NCBI GenBank assembly: GCA_012515365.1
Contig: JAAYYM010000701.1
Coordinates: 1-8,338, forward strand
Length of the DNA: 8,338 bases
Source: Clostridia bacterium
GTDB taxonomy: Bacteria; Bacillota_A; Clostridia; Lachnospirales; Lachnospiraceae
Direction: 5' to 3'
Shown here: piece by piece, positions 1-7,304 of the stretch
Layout of the letters: each line of letters opens with the position of its first letter
How positions within the stretch are numbered: the first letter of the stretch is position 1
Program-made: the position numbers and the translations under genes
Notes under the pieces: generated by a model
Told to the model about the DNA's origin: nothing
The model's database searches: none
What the model saw: only the letters and a program-made list of their open reading frames with translations

Positions 1-90
1 ATGATCTCTTTCTTCTGACAGATTTATCTTTTGTAATAATTCTTGATATTCATTGTAACAGCCATGAATATCTGAAATAACATATTTCAT
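1..90 (-). CDS. Metallophosphoesterase (PPP-like), N-terminal 30 residues, runs off the left edge
   Basis: The visible N-terminus reads MKYVISDIHGCYNEYQELL, with D-x-H-G at residues 7-10. This is the first metal-binding motif of calcineurin-like phosphoesterases, here in the form typical of bacterial serine/threonine protein phosphatases and ApaH-like diadenosine tetraphosphatases (family knowledge). The Asp and His would bind the dinuclear metal centre of a soluble phosphatase. Only the first 30 codons are in the window, so GD-x-x-D, GNHE and the rest cannot be checked and protein versus nucleotide substrate cannot be decided. The ATG lies 3 bases after the stop of the upstream gene. Its ribosome binding site (GAAGGAG, about 100-106) sits inside the end of that gene, so the two are probably translationally coupled. 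Family call confident; exact role not. Confidence 0.85.
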   Translation of the reverse strand, partial: MKYVISDIHGCYNEYQELLQKINLSEERDH

Positions 91-93
91 GCG

Positions 94-1002
94 TTAATCT
101 CCTTCTGCTCTTTCAATCCAATCATAAGTTAAATATTCCCCCAACACATCTAATTGCGGAAATGAAATATCCAACATTTTTATTTTCTGTTTTTGTATTT
201 CCCCATAGCTCCTGTTTTCAATCAGTTTTCTAATATCTTCTGCTCCATAATTTTCATCCTCACACCATAAAAAATTATACCAACTTCCATAAAAATCCTT
301 TGAACTTTCAACAATTCCCATTAACGCTTTTTTCATTGCTGGTGTCTGTAGTCTTACTCTATTCCCTGTTTCAAAGGGAAGTGTTGATCTGAATGACGTG
401 TCCCATGTATTATAATGATACAGACACTCTTTAGACCACCCTTGCTTAAGGAACCATTTATCATCTATTTCAAAATGATAGATTCTCATTTTTCCATCCA
501 TCAGTGAAAGATTAAACCATATAGGTTGCACAAGTTCTCCCTTCTCATACCTTCTTCCCAGTTCTGCTGACAATACAATATCAACACAAATTTTATCACC
601 AGCTCGCCACTTTATATTATCCTCACTGCAATATTCCATCAGTCTCTCATAACTCTTAAAATAATGTGTATCACCCATTAATTGCTCACTCAGCTCATAA
701 TTATTATCTTTAAAATCTACATCATACCCACTAATCCCCAAAACTACCATATAAATAGCATCTTCCCTCGGATAATGAATAAAATTCACTATGTATTCAT
801 ACAACTCAACCCGCTCCTGTAAATGTGGATCTACATTATCTGTTTCCTTCAGAAGCTGTTTCAGGTATTTCAGTTTTTCTTCTATTGGATAATAACTGGA
901 TCTGATGATTGTTTCCTGCTCTAATACAGTAAACTTTTTATTTTCTCGCAGGTAGTTCTTTACTTCTGCCAAACGAATCAAATTATAAATATCAAATGCC
1001 AT
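94..1002 (-). CDS. Hypothetical protein, 302 aa, upstream of the phosphoesterase
   Basis: I do not recognise this protein. It is soluble, with no signal peptide or membrane segment visible. The first ~75 residues are charged and helical (a run beginning KLKYLKQLLKETDN). The middle and C-terminal parts are rich in aromatics (residues ~160-200 and ~245-260, including GSWYNFLWCED), which suggests a compact mixed alpha/beta domain. A TTG at 1003-1005 could also start the frame. I chose the adjacent ATG at 1000-1002 because GGGGAG (about 1012-1017) is at normal distance from it, but both are possible. The stop is 3 bases before the phosphoesterase start, so the two are very likely co-expressed and may act together; this is inference from spacing only. 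Base composition is AT-rich: the 60 bases 121-180 contain 18 G+C. Confidence 0.75.
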   Translation of the reverse strand: MAFDIYNLIRLAEVKNYLRENKKFTVLEQETIIRSSYYPIEEKLKYLKQLLKETDNVDPHLQERVELYEYIVNFIHYPREDAIYMVVLGISGYDVDFKDNNYELSEQLMGDTHYFKSYERLMEYCSEDNIKWRAGDKICVDIVLSAELGRRYEKGELVQPIWFNLSLMDGKMRIYHFEIDDKWFLKQGWSKECLYHYNTWDTSFRSTLPFETGNRVRLQTPAMKKALMGIVESSKDFYGSWYNFLWCEDENYGAEDIRKLIENRSYGEIQKQKIKMLDISFPQLDVLGEYLTYDWIERAEGD

Positions 1003-1052
1003 CAATGTACACTCCCCAGATTTTCTGATGTTTCGAATTCATAAGAATTCTT

Positions 1053-1973
1053 TTACAAGTTAACCCTATTCGGATGTAATTGTACAACTTTTCCTTTTAC
1101 TGGATTGCTACAAAAGGAACTGATATACTCTATTCTCTTTTCTTCTTCAGCAGCTTTTAAGGACAAATAATGAATCCATATTGTATCAAACTCTACAACA
1201 TATTTTCTACTGTATATAAAGTCAATATTTTCCTTATATTTGCCTGTCCCAAATATCCAAAACGGATTATAGGCGGAAGCCTCATTTTTCATCAGATAAT
1301 CACACATGTCACTTTGGATAAAGTCCACTAAATCCTCTTCCATTCCCTCATGAGAATATCTGGATTTGCTTTTTTCGCATTTCTCGTACATTTCCTTAAG
1401 ATTAGCGGGAATTCTGGATTCGTTAACCTTCCATATCGCATGATTATACGCCAGGCAATACCTTTTCTTTCCATTTCTAATTCTTAGCAAAATACTGTGA
1501 ACTTTTTCATAGTCGAGGTTTTCAACCTCCTTCAATAAACCAGGATAAAACTCTGCCAGCGACATTCTTTTACAATCTGACATATAATTATCTTCAAGAC
1601 CTTTACATTCTTCCAATGCCATAAAAAATATAGTCATTTTTTCAATAAAGCATTTTTCCGCGTTATCATCAAAAAGAATAAATCTTAGTAGATTGCTCCT
1701 AACTCTGTAATCCCAATTTGCCACAGTCATGCATGCTTCTGATGCAATTGCCGCAACAGATTCCTTAAACATGGATTTTGCAACAAAAAACATTGCAAAT
1801 GGTAATTGATAGCTTTTACTTTCCATCCTGTCTGCCGTAAATACATCCAATGTATAATCCAGCATGGCGCGGAATCGCAATTGCGTATCCTGAATAAGTT
1901 CTTCTTTTACCTGAGCATCTGTCTTTGCACTAAGCTCTAACACCTTTTCGTAGGGATATATTCTTATGCGCAC
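1053..1973 (-). CDS. Hypothetical protein, 306 aa, GTG start, possibly 5'-truncated
   Basis: Not recognised. The sequence is almost entirely helical and charged, with Cys scattered along it and no clear signal peptide, membrane helix or nucleotide-binding motif. The tail ends in VVQLHPNRVNL. It lies 50 bases upstream of the 302-aa gene in the same direction and may form a three-gene unit with it and the phosphoesterase. The only start available in this frame is GTG at 1971-1973, because a TGA lies three codons upstream. No Shine-Dalgarno-like sequence is seen in front of it. An ATG at 1978-1980 is in another frame. Either the start is weakly translated, or the true N-terminus was lost or frameshifted at a junction near 1975. 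The open frame and composition support real coding sequence; start and function are uncertain. Confidence 0.6.
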   Translation of the reverse strand: MRIRIYPYEKVLELSAKTDAQVKEELIQDTQLRFRAMLDYTLDVFTADRMESKSYQLPFAMFFVAKSMFKESVAAIASEACMTVANWDYRVRSNLLRFILFDDNAEKCFIEKMTIFFMALEECKGLEDNYMSDCKRMSLAEFYPGLLKEVENLDYEKVHSILLRIRNGKKRYCLAYNHAIWKVNESRIPANLKEMYEKCEKSKSRYSHEGMEEDLVDFIQSDMCDYLMKNEASAYNPFWIFGTGKYKENIDFIYSRKYVVEFDTIWIHYLSLKAAEEEKRIEYISSFCSNPVKGKVVQLHPNRVNL

Positions 1974-2079
1974 GATACATCATCAGATTTGTAAGTTGGA
2001 AGGTTTATATAAGATTTTGCTGAGTTTGGACGAAGGATTGGTATTGGAGCCAGACGAGGAAATTACAGTCAGAAGTTGA
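1966..2079 (+). pseudogene. Short plus-strand coding-like ORF, possible 3' remnant of a lost gene
   Basis: In the otherwise empty spacer between the two minus-strand genes, a plus-strand frame of 37 codons starts with ATG at 1966, inside the 5' end of the 306-aa gene, and ends TGA at 2077-2079. From about 1996 it reads like a protein C-terminus: LEGLYKILLSLDEGLVLEPD followed by EEITVRS. It has amphipathic helix spacing and an acidic stretch, but no family was recognised. No ribosome binding site precedes it, and the overlapping antisense start makes an intact gene unlikely. A tail of a gene truncated by rearrangement is one explanation; chance is the other. Confidence 0.25.
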
Positions 2080-2099
2080 ACTCTCAATATAAGTAATAT

Positions 2100-2855
2100 T
2101 TATATATATTGCTGCCTTTTGTAGTTCCCGGGAGTAATCCCATATTGGCGCTTAAAGCAATTAATATAATGGGTTTCAGAGCAGAAGGACAGCTGATAAC
2201 AGATTTGGCCATAAGTTAAATTTTGCATGAGCAGGGCTTTAGAGGCTTCCAATTTTTCTCTGACAATATATTTGTGCAGAGAAAGCTGCATTTCCTGTTG
2301 AAAAAGAGTGGAAAGATAGTCTCTTGAGATACCAAGTTCTTTTGCAATAGAAGCAATAGTCAGACGGTCATGCAAATGAACATTAATGAAATGCAGGCAC
2401 TTCCGAATGTAGGGAGAGCCTGTATTTTTATTTTTTGAACGCGCTACCAGGGAAGCTAGTTCAAGAGCCTTTTCCTTCAGATAAGGAATACAGTCTTCTA
2501 TCGCTGTGAGCTTATCTACATGACGAATATAGGTGTCGCTGAGATTAAAGGCATCGGTTTCGTCCAAACCACCCAGGATTGCATAATGAATTGCAACAGA
2601 AATACAGGCAATTGACCAGTATTTCATTTGGTTCATAGAATTGTCGGATAATCTGCCCACTACAAGACCGTTTCCAAGATACACATCAATTATTTCAATG
2701 ACCTGAGCCTTATTACCGGCCTGAATTGCCTGGTAAAGCATATATTCCATGGAAAAAGCTGAGTGCGTCCGCCCGCTTTCACGTTGCTCATAAAGTGCAT
2801 TGAGGGAATCCGGCAGAACTTCTATGGGGATTTTTGATGGATCCTTTTTTATCAT
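2100..2855 (-). CDS. AraC/XylS-family transcriptional regulator of the adjacent GH3/transporter operon
   Basis: A 251-aa regulator in numbering from ATG 2855. Residues ~1-145 form a helical sensor region of the kind seen in many clostridial AraC proteins, with the recognisable stretch YWSIACISVAIHYAILGGLD and a following Ser-Asp-x-Tyr helix. Residues ~150-251 are the DNA-binding domain with two helix-turn-helix motifs: LTIASIAKELGISRDYLSTL (about 165-184), and about 214-248 containing the family signature F-K-R-Q-Y-G-I-T-P-G-N-Y. The frame can extend to a TTG at 2891, but that start has no good RBS and would leave a leader of only ~14 bases from the likely promoter. ATG 2855 has AGGAG upstream at a slightly long spacing (~13), so it is preferred but not certain. 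The gene is divergent from the GH3 gene, which suggests a local activator responding to the imported or hydrolysed sugar (inference). Confidence 0.9.
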   Translation of the reverse strand: MIKKDPSKIPIEVLPDSLNALYEQRESGRTHSAFSMEYMLYQAIQAGNKAQVIEIIDVYLGNGLVVGRLSDNSMNQMKYWSIACISVAIHYAILGGLDETDAFNLSDTYIRHVDKLTAIEDCIPYLKEKALELASLVARSKNKNTGSPYIRKCLHFINVHLHDRLTIASIAKELGISRDYLSTLFQQEMQLSLHKYIVREKLEASKALLMQNLTYGQICYQLSFCSETHYINCFKRQYGITPGNYKRQQYI

Positions 2856-2911
2856 ATGGTGTAATCGTCTCCTAATGTATTGCGGCTGCAAGTGTGGGTG
2901 CTTCTAAGAAC

Positions 2912-2917
2912 AGTATA
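2912..2917 (-). promoter_or_regulatory. Candidate -10 box for the AraC-family gene
   Basis: On the minus strand this reads TATACT (5 of 6 to consensus). Upstream of it is an A/T-rich tract with only a poor -35 match. Transcription would begin near 2905, about 50 bases before ATG 2855 but only ~14 before the alternative TTG at 2891. This favours the ATG as the start. Assigned from consensus match and position only. Confidence 0.4.
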
Positions 2918-2934
2918 GTCGAATTCTGCAAAAA

Positions 2935-2974
2935 ATAAAATAAAAATTATATATATAAAATAAAAATGATATAT
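2935..2974 (+). repeat. Two tandem 20-bp AT-rich direct repeats, likely AraC-type operator
   Basis: Units 2935-2954 and 2955-2974 are identical except at one position (T at 2948, G at 2968). The shared first part is ATAAAATAAAAAT and the shared end is ATATAT. The period of 20 bp is about two helical turns. The second unit ends exactly where the -35 box of the GH3 promoter begins. AraC-family dimers bind direct-repeat half-sites about 21 bp apart, with the proximal one next to or overlapping the -35 box (established knowledge). Binding here by the adjacent regulator is inference. The low-complexity A/T composition means that slippage duplication is an alternative. Confidence 0.55.
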
Positions 2975-3003
2975 TGAAAGACTCTAATTTGATAACATAA
3001 AAT
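2974..3003 (+). promoter_or_regulatory. Candidate sigma-A promoter of the GH3-transporter operon
   Basis: TTGAAA (2974-2979, 5 of 6) is followed after 18 bases by TAAAAT (2998-3003, 5 of 6). Transcription would start near 3010, giving a ~25-base leader that carries the GH3 ribosome binding site. The upstream direct repeats abut the -35 box, consistent with an activator-dependent promoter. Confidence 0.55.
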
Positions 3004-3034
3004 CATAAAGAACGTCAGAATGGGGGGGAGCATT

Positions 3035-5578
3035 ATGTATCAGGATATTATACGGAATTTATCGTTGGAAGAGAAAATGCGGTTCACCAGTGGGGCGGGG
3101 GCCTGGCATACCTGGGACGCAGAAGGTAAGCTTCCACAGATTATGATGTGTGACGGACCACACGGATTACGGAAGCAAAAGCAGGATGCACCGGGGCAAA
3201 ACAATGACAGCATTCCTGCCACCTGTTTTCCAACAGAGAGTGCCCTGGCATGCAGCTGGAATCCTGAAGCAGTAAGGCGGATGGCACAGGCAATAGCGCA
3301 GGAGGCCATTGCCGAGGATGTATCCATTGTACTGGGGTGCGGTGTTAATATGAAGCGTTCGCCTCTTTGCGGAAGAAACTTCGAATATTTCTCCGAAGAC
3401 CCCTATCTTGCAGGGACTCTTGCTGTAGCCTATATTAAGGCAATGCAGGAAAAGGGGGTAGGGACTTCTTTAAAGCATTTTGCCGGAAATAATCAGGAAA
3501 CACATCGGCAGACCTCCAATAGCCAGATTGACGAACGGGCGTTACGGGAGATTTACTTATCAGCCTTTGAGATGGCGGTAAAGGAGGCAAAACCACTTAC
3601 GGTAATGGCCTCCTATAATCGACTGAATGGAATTTATGCCTGTGAGAACCGCAGACTATTGGTGGATATTTTGCGACAGGAATGGGGCTATGAGGGAACG
3701 GTCATTTCAGACTGGGGAGCCTGCGTAAACTGGGTAGAGTGTATTGCGGCAGGGATGGATTTGGAAATGCCTGACAGTGTGGGCTTACATATTCCCGGTA
3801 ATCGTGCAGCTCTCGAAAACAAAATGCCGGATATTCAGGAACTGGAACGTGCAGCTTCCAATGTGGGAAAGCTTGTGACATACGGAAAAGCCCCAAAACC
3901 TACGCAGGAATCTGTAACCGGGGAACCAGAGAAGAATTCTGCTCAGATAAAGGAAAAAGCCACCTTGTTGGCGGAACATCATAAGCTGGCAGTGGAGCTT
4001 GAAAAGGAATCTGCGGTACTGCTAAAGAATGAGGATTTTTTCCCAATTGATGCTGAGAAAACACTTCTGGTAGTGGGTGAGCTTGCGCAGCATATGCGAT
4101 ATCAGGGTGGTGGAAGCAGTCATATTAACGCTTCTCAGAATACAGATGTTATTACCAGTTTGCAGCAGCACGGATGTAATGTGCTTTACTGTCAGGGATA
4201 TGAAAGCGATTCAGATATTGTTAATGCAAAGCTGGAGCAGGAAGTAATAGTTCATCTTACAGCGAAAGAAAATCAAAACACAACTATACTGTTTTTTGGT
4301 GGACTCAGTGAACGCTATGAGGGGGAAGGATATGACCGAAAGTCCTACAAGCTTCCGGAGAATCAAACGCATCTGTTAGAGAAGATGCGGGAGGTAAATC
4401 CACAAATTGGTGTGATTACCTTTAGCGGAGCACCCTTTGAGATGCCCTTTGCGAAATGGGTACCTGCTATTATGCAGATGTATCTGGGTGGGCAGGGCGT
4501 AGGTGAAGCCTGCGCAGCCCTGCTGCTTGGTCAATCCAGTCCTTGCGGGAAGCTGGCAGAAAGCTGGCCCATATCGGCAGAGGATATTCCCTGCTATGGA
4601 AATTTTGGTCAAAACGCAGATGACGTAGAGTACCGGGAGAGTATCTTTATTGGATATCGCTACTATGATACCTATCAGCGTAAGGTAAGCTTCCCCTTTG
4701 GTCATGGTCTGACCTATACAAAATTTGAATATTCAGATTTACAGATAAATTGGAAAAAGCATCTGGAAGAACATGGGGAGACCTGCATAGAAGGTCAGAA
4801 AGAATATTTTGGTGGTGAACTGGAGATAAGCTGTCATATCAAAAACATTGGAAGCTATCCCGCCAGTGAAGTGGTACAGCTTTATGTGAAGAATCCTGAC
4901 TGCAATTATTTAAGAGCAGCCCAAGAACTTCGGGGCTACCAGAAAGTATATTTAGAGCCGGGGCAGGAAGCTGAAGTGAACATATGCTTAAATGAACGAA
5001 GCTTTAGCATTTATGCCGAGGAGCATAGCGCATTTATTGTTCCTGCTGGGGAATACGAAATCACAATCGCGACTTCTTCAAGAGACCCTCGGTTAAAAGA
5101 AAGTATTTCTGTGAAGGGAATTTCCTATGAAAGAGATGACAGGGAGCGCCTATCGGAGTATTTTCAGCAAATGAAAAATAATACAGGGTACGGCCTGCAA
5201 ATTTCCGGGCAGCAATTTGAGGTTTTGTATGGACGCCCATTGAGTCATTTGGATGACAGAAAGCCGGGAGAGTTTGATATTCACGATTCGCTGGAATGTC
5301 TGGCCAAGCACTCTTTGCTTGGAAAGCTGTTTATGAAAATTGCTGAACACATTGCTTTTTCCATGTATCCCGACAAAAAAAGGGATGATCCGGAAGTCAT
5401 GATGACCTTGCAGGGAATTCATGAAGGGTGTCTGGATAGCGTGATGTGTCAAAGCGGCGGGGTTGTACCTTACAAAATTGCAGAGGCAATTGTGCTGTCT
5501 GCAAATAAGCATCCTTTGCTGTGTATCAAAAAGTTATGTGAAAAGAACGGGGGTTCATATGAAAACAACAGAGATTAA
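3035..5578 (+). CDS. Glycoside hydrolase family 3 beta-glucosidase/beta-glycosidase, cytoplasmic
   Basis: Predicted retaining exo-beta-glycosidase of 847 aa, numbered from ATG 3035. That start follows a G-rich RBS (GGGGGGAG, 3023-3030); the in-frame ATG at 3020 overlaps the RBS and is unlikely. The N-terminal barrel has MCDGPHGLRK (Asp40, -1 sugar binding), CGRNFEYFSEDP (~112-123), KHFAGNNQE (~147-155) and VISDWGA with the catalytic nucleophile Asp226. The alpha/beta sandwich carries YEGEGYDR; Glu429 or Glu431 is the probable acid/base. A fibronectin-III-like domain covers ~590-690 (VVQLYVKNPD, ELRGYQKVYL). No PA14 insert is evident. About 145 further residues follow the Fn3 domain; a tail of this kind occurs in clostridial GH3 enzymes but its role is unclear. 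There is no signal peptide, so it acts in the cytoplasm on sugars brought in by the downstream transporter. Exact substrate (glucoside, xyloside, plant glycoside) cannot be read from sequence. Confidence 0.95.
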   Translation: MYQDIIRNLSLEEKMRFTSGAGAWHTWDAEGKLPQIMMCDGPHGLRKQKQDAPGQNNDSIPATCFPTESALACSWNPEAVRRMAQAIAQEAIAEDVSIVLGCGVNMKRSPLCGRNFEYFSEDPYLAGTLAVAYIKAMQEKGVGTSLKHFAGNNQETHRQTSNSQIDERALREIYLSAFEMAVKEAKPLTVMASYNRLNGIYACENRRLLVDILRQEWGYEGTVISDWGACVNWVECIAAGMDLEMPDSVGLHIPGNRAALENKMPDIQELERAASNVGKLVTYGKAPKPTQESVTGEPEKNSAQIKEKATLLAEHHKLAVELEKESAVLLKNEDFFPIDAEKTLLVVGELAQHMRYQGGGSSHINASQNTDVITSLQQHGCNVLYCQGYESDSDIVNAKLEQEVIVHLTAKENQNTTILFFGGLSERYEGEGYDRKSYKLPENQTHLLEKMREVNPQIGVITFSGAPFEMPFAKWVPAIMQMYLGGQGVGEACAALLLGQSSPCGKLAESWPISAEDIPCYGNFGQNADDVEYRESIFIGYRYYDTYQRKVSFPFGHGLTYTKFEYSDLQINWKKHLEEHGETCIEGQKEYFGGELEISCHIKNIGSYPASEVVQLYVKNPDCNYLRAAQELRGYQKVYLEPGQEAEVNICLNERSFSIYAEEHSAFIVPAGEYEITIATSSRDPRLKESISVKGISYERDDRERLSEYFQQMKNNTGYGLQISGQQFEVLYGRPLSHLDDRKPGEFDIHDSLECLAKHSLLGKLFMKIAEHIAFSMYPDKKRDDPEVMMTLQGIHEGCLDSVMCQSGGVVPYKIAEAIVLSANKHPLLCIKKLCEKNGGSYENNRD

Positions 5579-7007
5579 ACTTGATAATCGTACGAAATGG
5601 TCTTACTCCATCGGGGCAACTGGCAGGGATATGGCTTATACATTGATTAACATGTATTTGATTACCTATATACAATATACCATGAAGCTGACAGTGGCGC
5701 AGTTCGGGGCAATTTCCATGTGCATTGTGGCCTGTCTTGTATGGGATGCCATCAATGACCCTATGATGGGCATTATTATTGAAAACAGTCACCTGAAGGG
5801 AGGCAAATACAGGCCGTGGATTTTGGCGGGAATGCTTCTTAACGCCATTATGATTGTATTGCTGTTTACGGTGCGGCCACAGGGCTGGGCCTTTGTAATA
5901 TTCTTTGGCATCAGTTATCTGCTTTGGGGCATGACCTACACAATGAATGATATTGCATACTGGGGGATGCTGCCAAGCCTAACGAGCAATCCCAAGGAAA
6001 GAAACACGCTTGTAACGCTGATGAGTATTTTTATCTGTATTGGACAATTTTCAGTTGCAGGTGTTCTGCCAACTGTGGTAGCTGGAAATGCAGTAAATGC
6101 CTATCGTGTGGCAGCACTTATTATTGCTCTTTGCTTTGTTGGTTTTCAGTTGCTTACGTTCTTTGGCGTAAAAGAAAGACCACGTCAGGAAAGTGCAGAT
6201 AAATTGTCGCTAAAGGATATGTTTAAAATATTTGGAAGAAATGATCAGTTGATGACAATAGGATTTGCTTCGCTGCTGTTTAATATTGTCAATGGTCTGC
6301 TGATTGTGTTTGCAGTCAATTTCTTCTATTTTGAGTTTGGCTATGAAGAGGGCGGAACGCTGATATTCCTGTTTACAGTCATGTATGGATTGGGTACCCT
6401 GATATCGCAGGCAGCCTTTGGCATCCTGTCAAAGTACTTTTCGAGAATGACGTTACTGCGTATTTTTACGGTAACCATTGTAGCAGGGTATCTTTTGCTT
6501 TTGTCAATTGGTTATGTTTTGCCTAAGAACATCATTCTGATAAACGTAATCGGTTTTGTGATTTTCTTTAGTCAGGGATTATATAATCTGGTGGTTGTGG
6601 TTATGCTCAATAATACCATTGAGTATGATGAGTATCGATTTAACGAGCGGCATGACAGCATCATTTCAGCGGTACGCTCCTTCAGTGCCAAGCTAAGTGG
6701 TGCAATCAACCAGGGAATTTGTGCAGGTGTTCTGATTATCAGTGGAATTTATGTGGTAAGTCAGCAAATTACAGATTTGGAAATCCAAAGCGGAAAAGGT
6801 GAAATAACCAGTACGCAGGTCTTTGACAAGGCAGCAGGCTACATCAGCACGGTAGGAACGAACCAGATGCTGCTTCTTCGACTGGGAATGGTGGTTATTC
6901 CAATTATTTTTATTGTAGGCTGTTATTTCCTGATTAAAAAGAAATATAAAATCAGCGAGCAGGAATATGATAGAATGATATCAGAAATAAATAACAGAAA
7001 TTCATAA
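5559..7007 (+). CDS. GPH-family (MFS, MelB/XynP-like) sugar:cation symporter
   Basis: A 482-aa inner-membrane transporter with about 12 hydrophobic segments and a central cytoplasmic loop (~203-228). Family marks are RTKWSYSIGATGRDMAYTL at the N-terminus (compare MelB's Gly-rich first helix) and VWDAINDPMMG (61-71). In the latter, Asp63 and Asp67 have the same spacing as the MelB cation-site aspartates. GGKYRPW follows in the loop after helix 2, and the second half has a conserved-looking IEYDEYRFNERHDS. It probably imports a beta-linked disaccharide or glycoside with Na+ or H+. The ATG at 5559 was chosen over an upstream in-frame start at 5463 because GGGGG (5549-5553) precedes it and the family N-terminus begins here. 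It overlaps the GH3 gene by 20 bases, which indicates one transcript and coupled translation. No terminator is seen immediately after it. Confidence 0.93.
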   Translation: MKTTEIKLDNRTKWSYSIGATGRDMAYTLINMYLITYIQYTMKLTVAQFGAISMCIVACLVWDAINDPMMGIIIENSHLKGGKYRPWILAGMLLNAIMIVLLFTVRPQGWAFVIFFGISYLLWGMTYTMNDIAYWGMLPSLTSNPKERNTLVTLMSIFICIGQFSVAGVLPTVVAGNAVNAYRVAALIIALCFVGFQLLTFFGVKERPRQESADKLSLKDMFKIFGRNDQLMTIGFASLLFNIVNGLLIVFAVNFFYFEFGYEEGGTLIFLFTVMYGLGTLISQAAFGILSKYFSRMTLLRIFTVTIVAGYLLLLSIGYVLPKNIILINVIGFVIFFSQGLYNLVVVVMLNNTIEYDEYRFNERHDSIISAVRSFSAKLSGAINQGICAGVLIISGIYVVSQQITDLEIQSGKGEITSTQVFDKAAGYISTVGTNQMLLLRLGMVVIPIIFIVGCYFLIKKKYKISEQEYDRMISEINNRNS

Positions 7008-7032
7008 AGAGGTTGGCAATTAGGAGCAGTTT

Positions 7033-7229
7033 GTGTCTTTTAATAAATCAGAATTGGAAATGTTGCCAGTGCGGGGCATCTAAATACCTCAATCAAGGCA
7101 TATAGAGACTATTGTGCGATTACAGCGGAGCGATGTGTAGAAGTGCTTGAATTTATGCACTTTGTGACGCTGACCTCGGTTGTGGGAACACAACAGATGA
7201 GGATGTATAGAAAATTAAATAATGCTTGA
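7033..7229 (+). pseudogene. Frameshifted gene start (GTG with strong RBS), probably the 5' part of the next ORF
   Basis: AGGAG (7022-7026) stands 6 bases before GTG 7033, which opens SFNKSELEMLPVRGI and stops at TAA 7081-7083. The overlapping -1 frame is open from 7047 and reads protein-like sequence through that stop: HLNTSIKAYRDYCAITAERC, then VEVLEFMHFVTLTSVVGTQQ and MRMYRKLNNA, to TGA 7227-7229. The switch point falls at a GGGG run (7073-7076); one more G there would join the two frames into a ~65-residue reading. After the TGA the same frame stays open into the 178-aa ORF. I read this as the 5' end of one gene broken by a 1-base deletion and a nonsense codon. Alternatives are a separate small frameshifted gene, or programmed -1 frameshifting. 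Family not recognised. Confidence 0.45.
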
Positions 7230-7304
7230 AAGAGTACAGCCGTTTTTCTTGCAGGTAATCAGTATAAAGAAAAGAATCCAATCAAACGATTCAAGCATGC
7301 GCAC

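Noticed and set aside
1035..1054. GAATTC-ATAA-GAATTC hairpin followed by TTTT, as a terminator
   Set aside because: The stem is 6 bp and weak. The T run lies on the plus-strand side, whereas the flanking genes are transcribed leftward, so it would not terminate them.
3040..5512. Several minus-strand open frames of 60-120 codons within the GH3 gene
   Set aside because: They are antisense to a gene with clear GH3 motifs throughout and show no family features of their own.
5463..5558. 32-residue N-terminal extension of the transporter
   Set aside because: It lies inside the GH3 coding region in another frame. The family N-terminus and an RBS both place the start at 5559.
7179..7194. Perfect 6-bp hairpin GTTGTG-GGAA-CACAAC with a GNRA-type loop
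   Set aside because: It falls inside a protein-like reading frame, has no U-run, and shows no surrounding structured RNA that I can identify. Probably chance.
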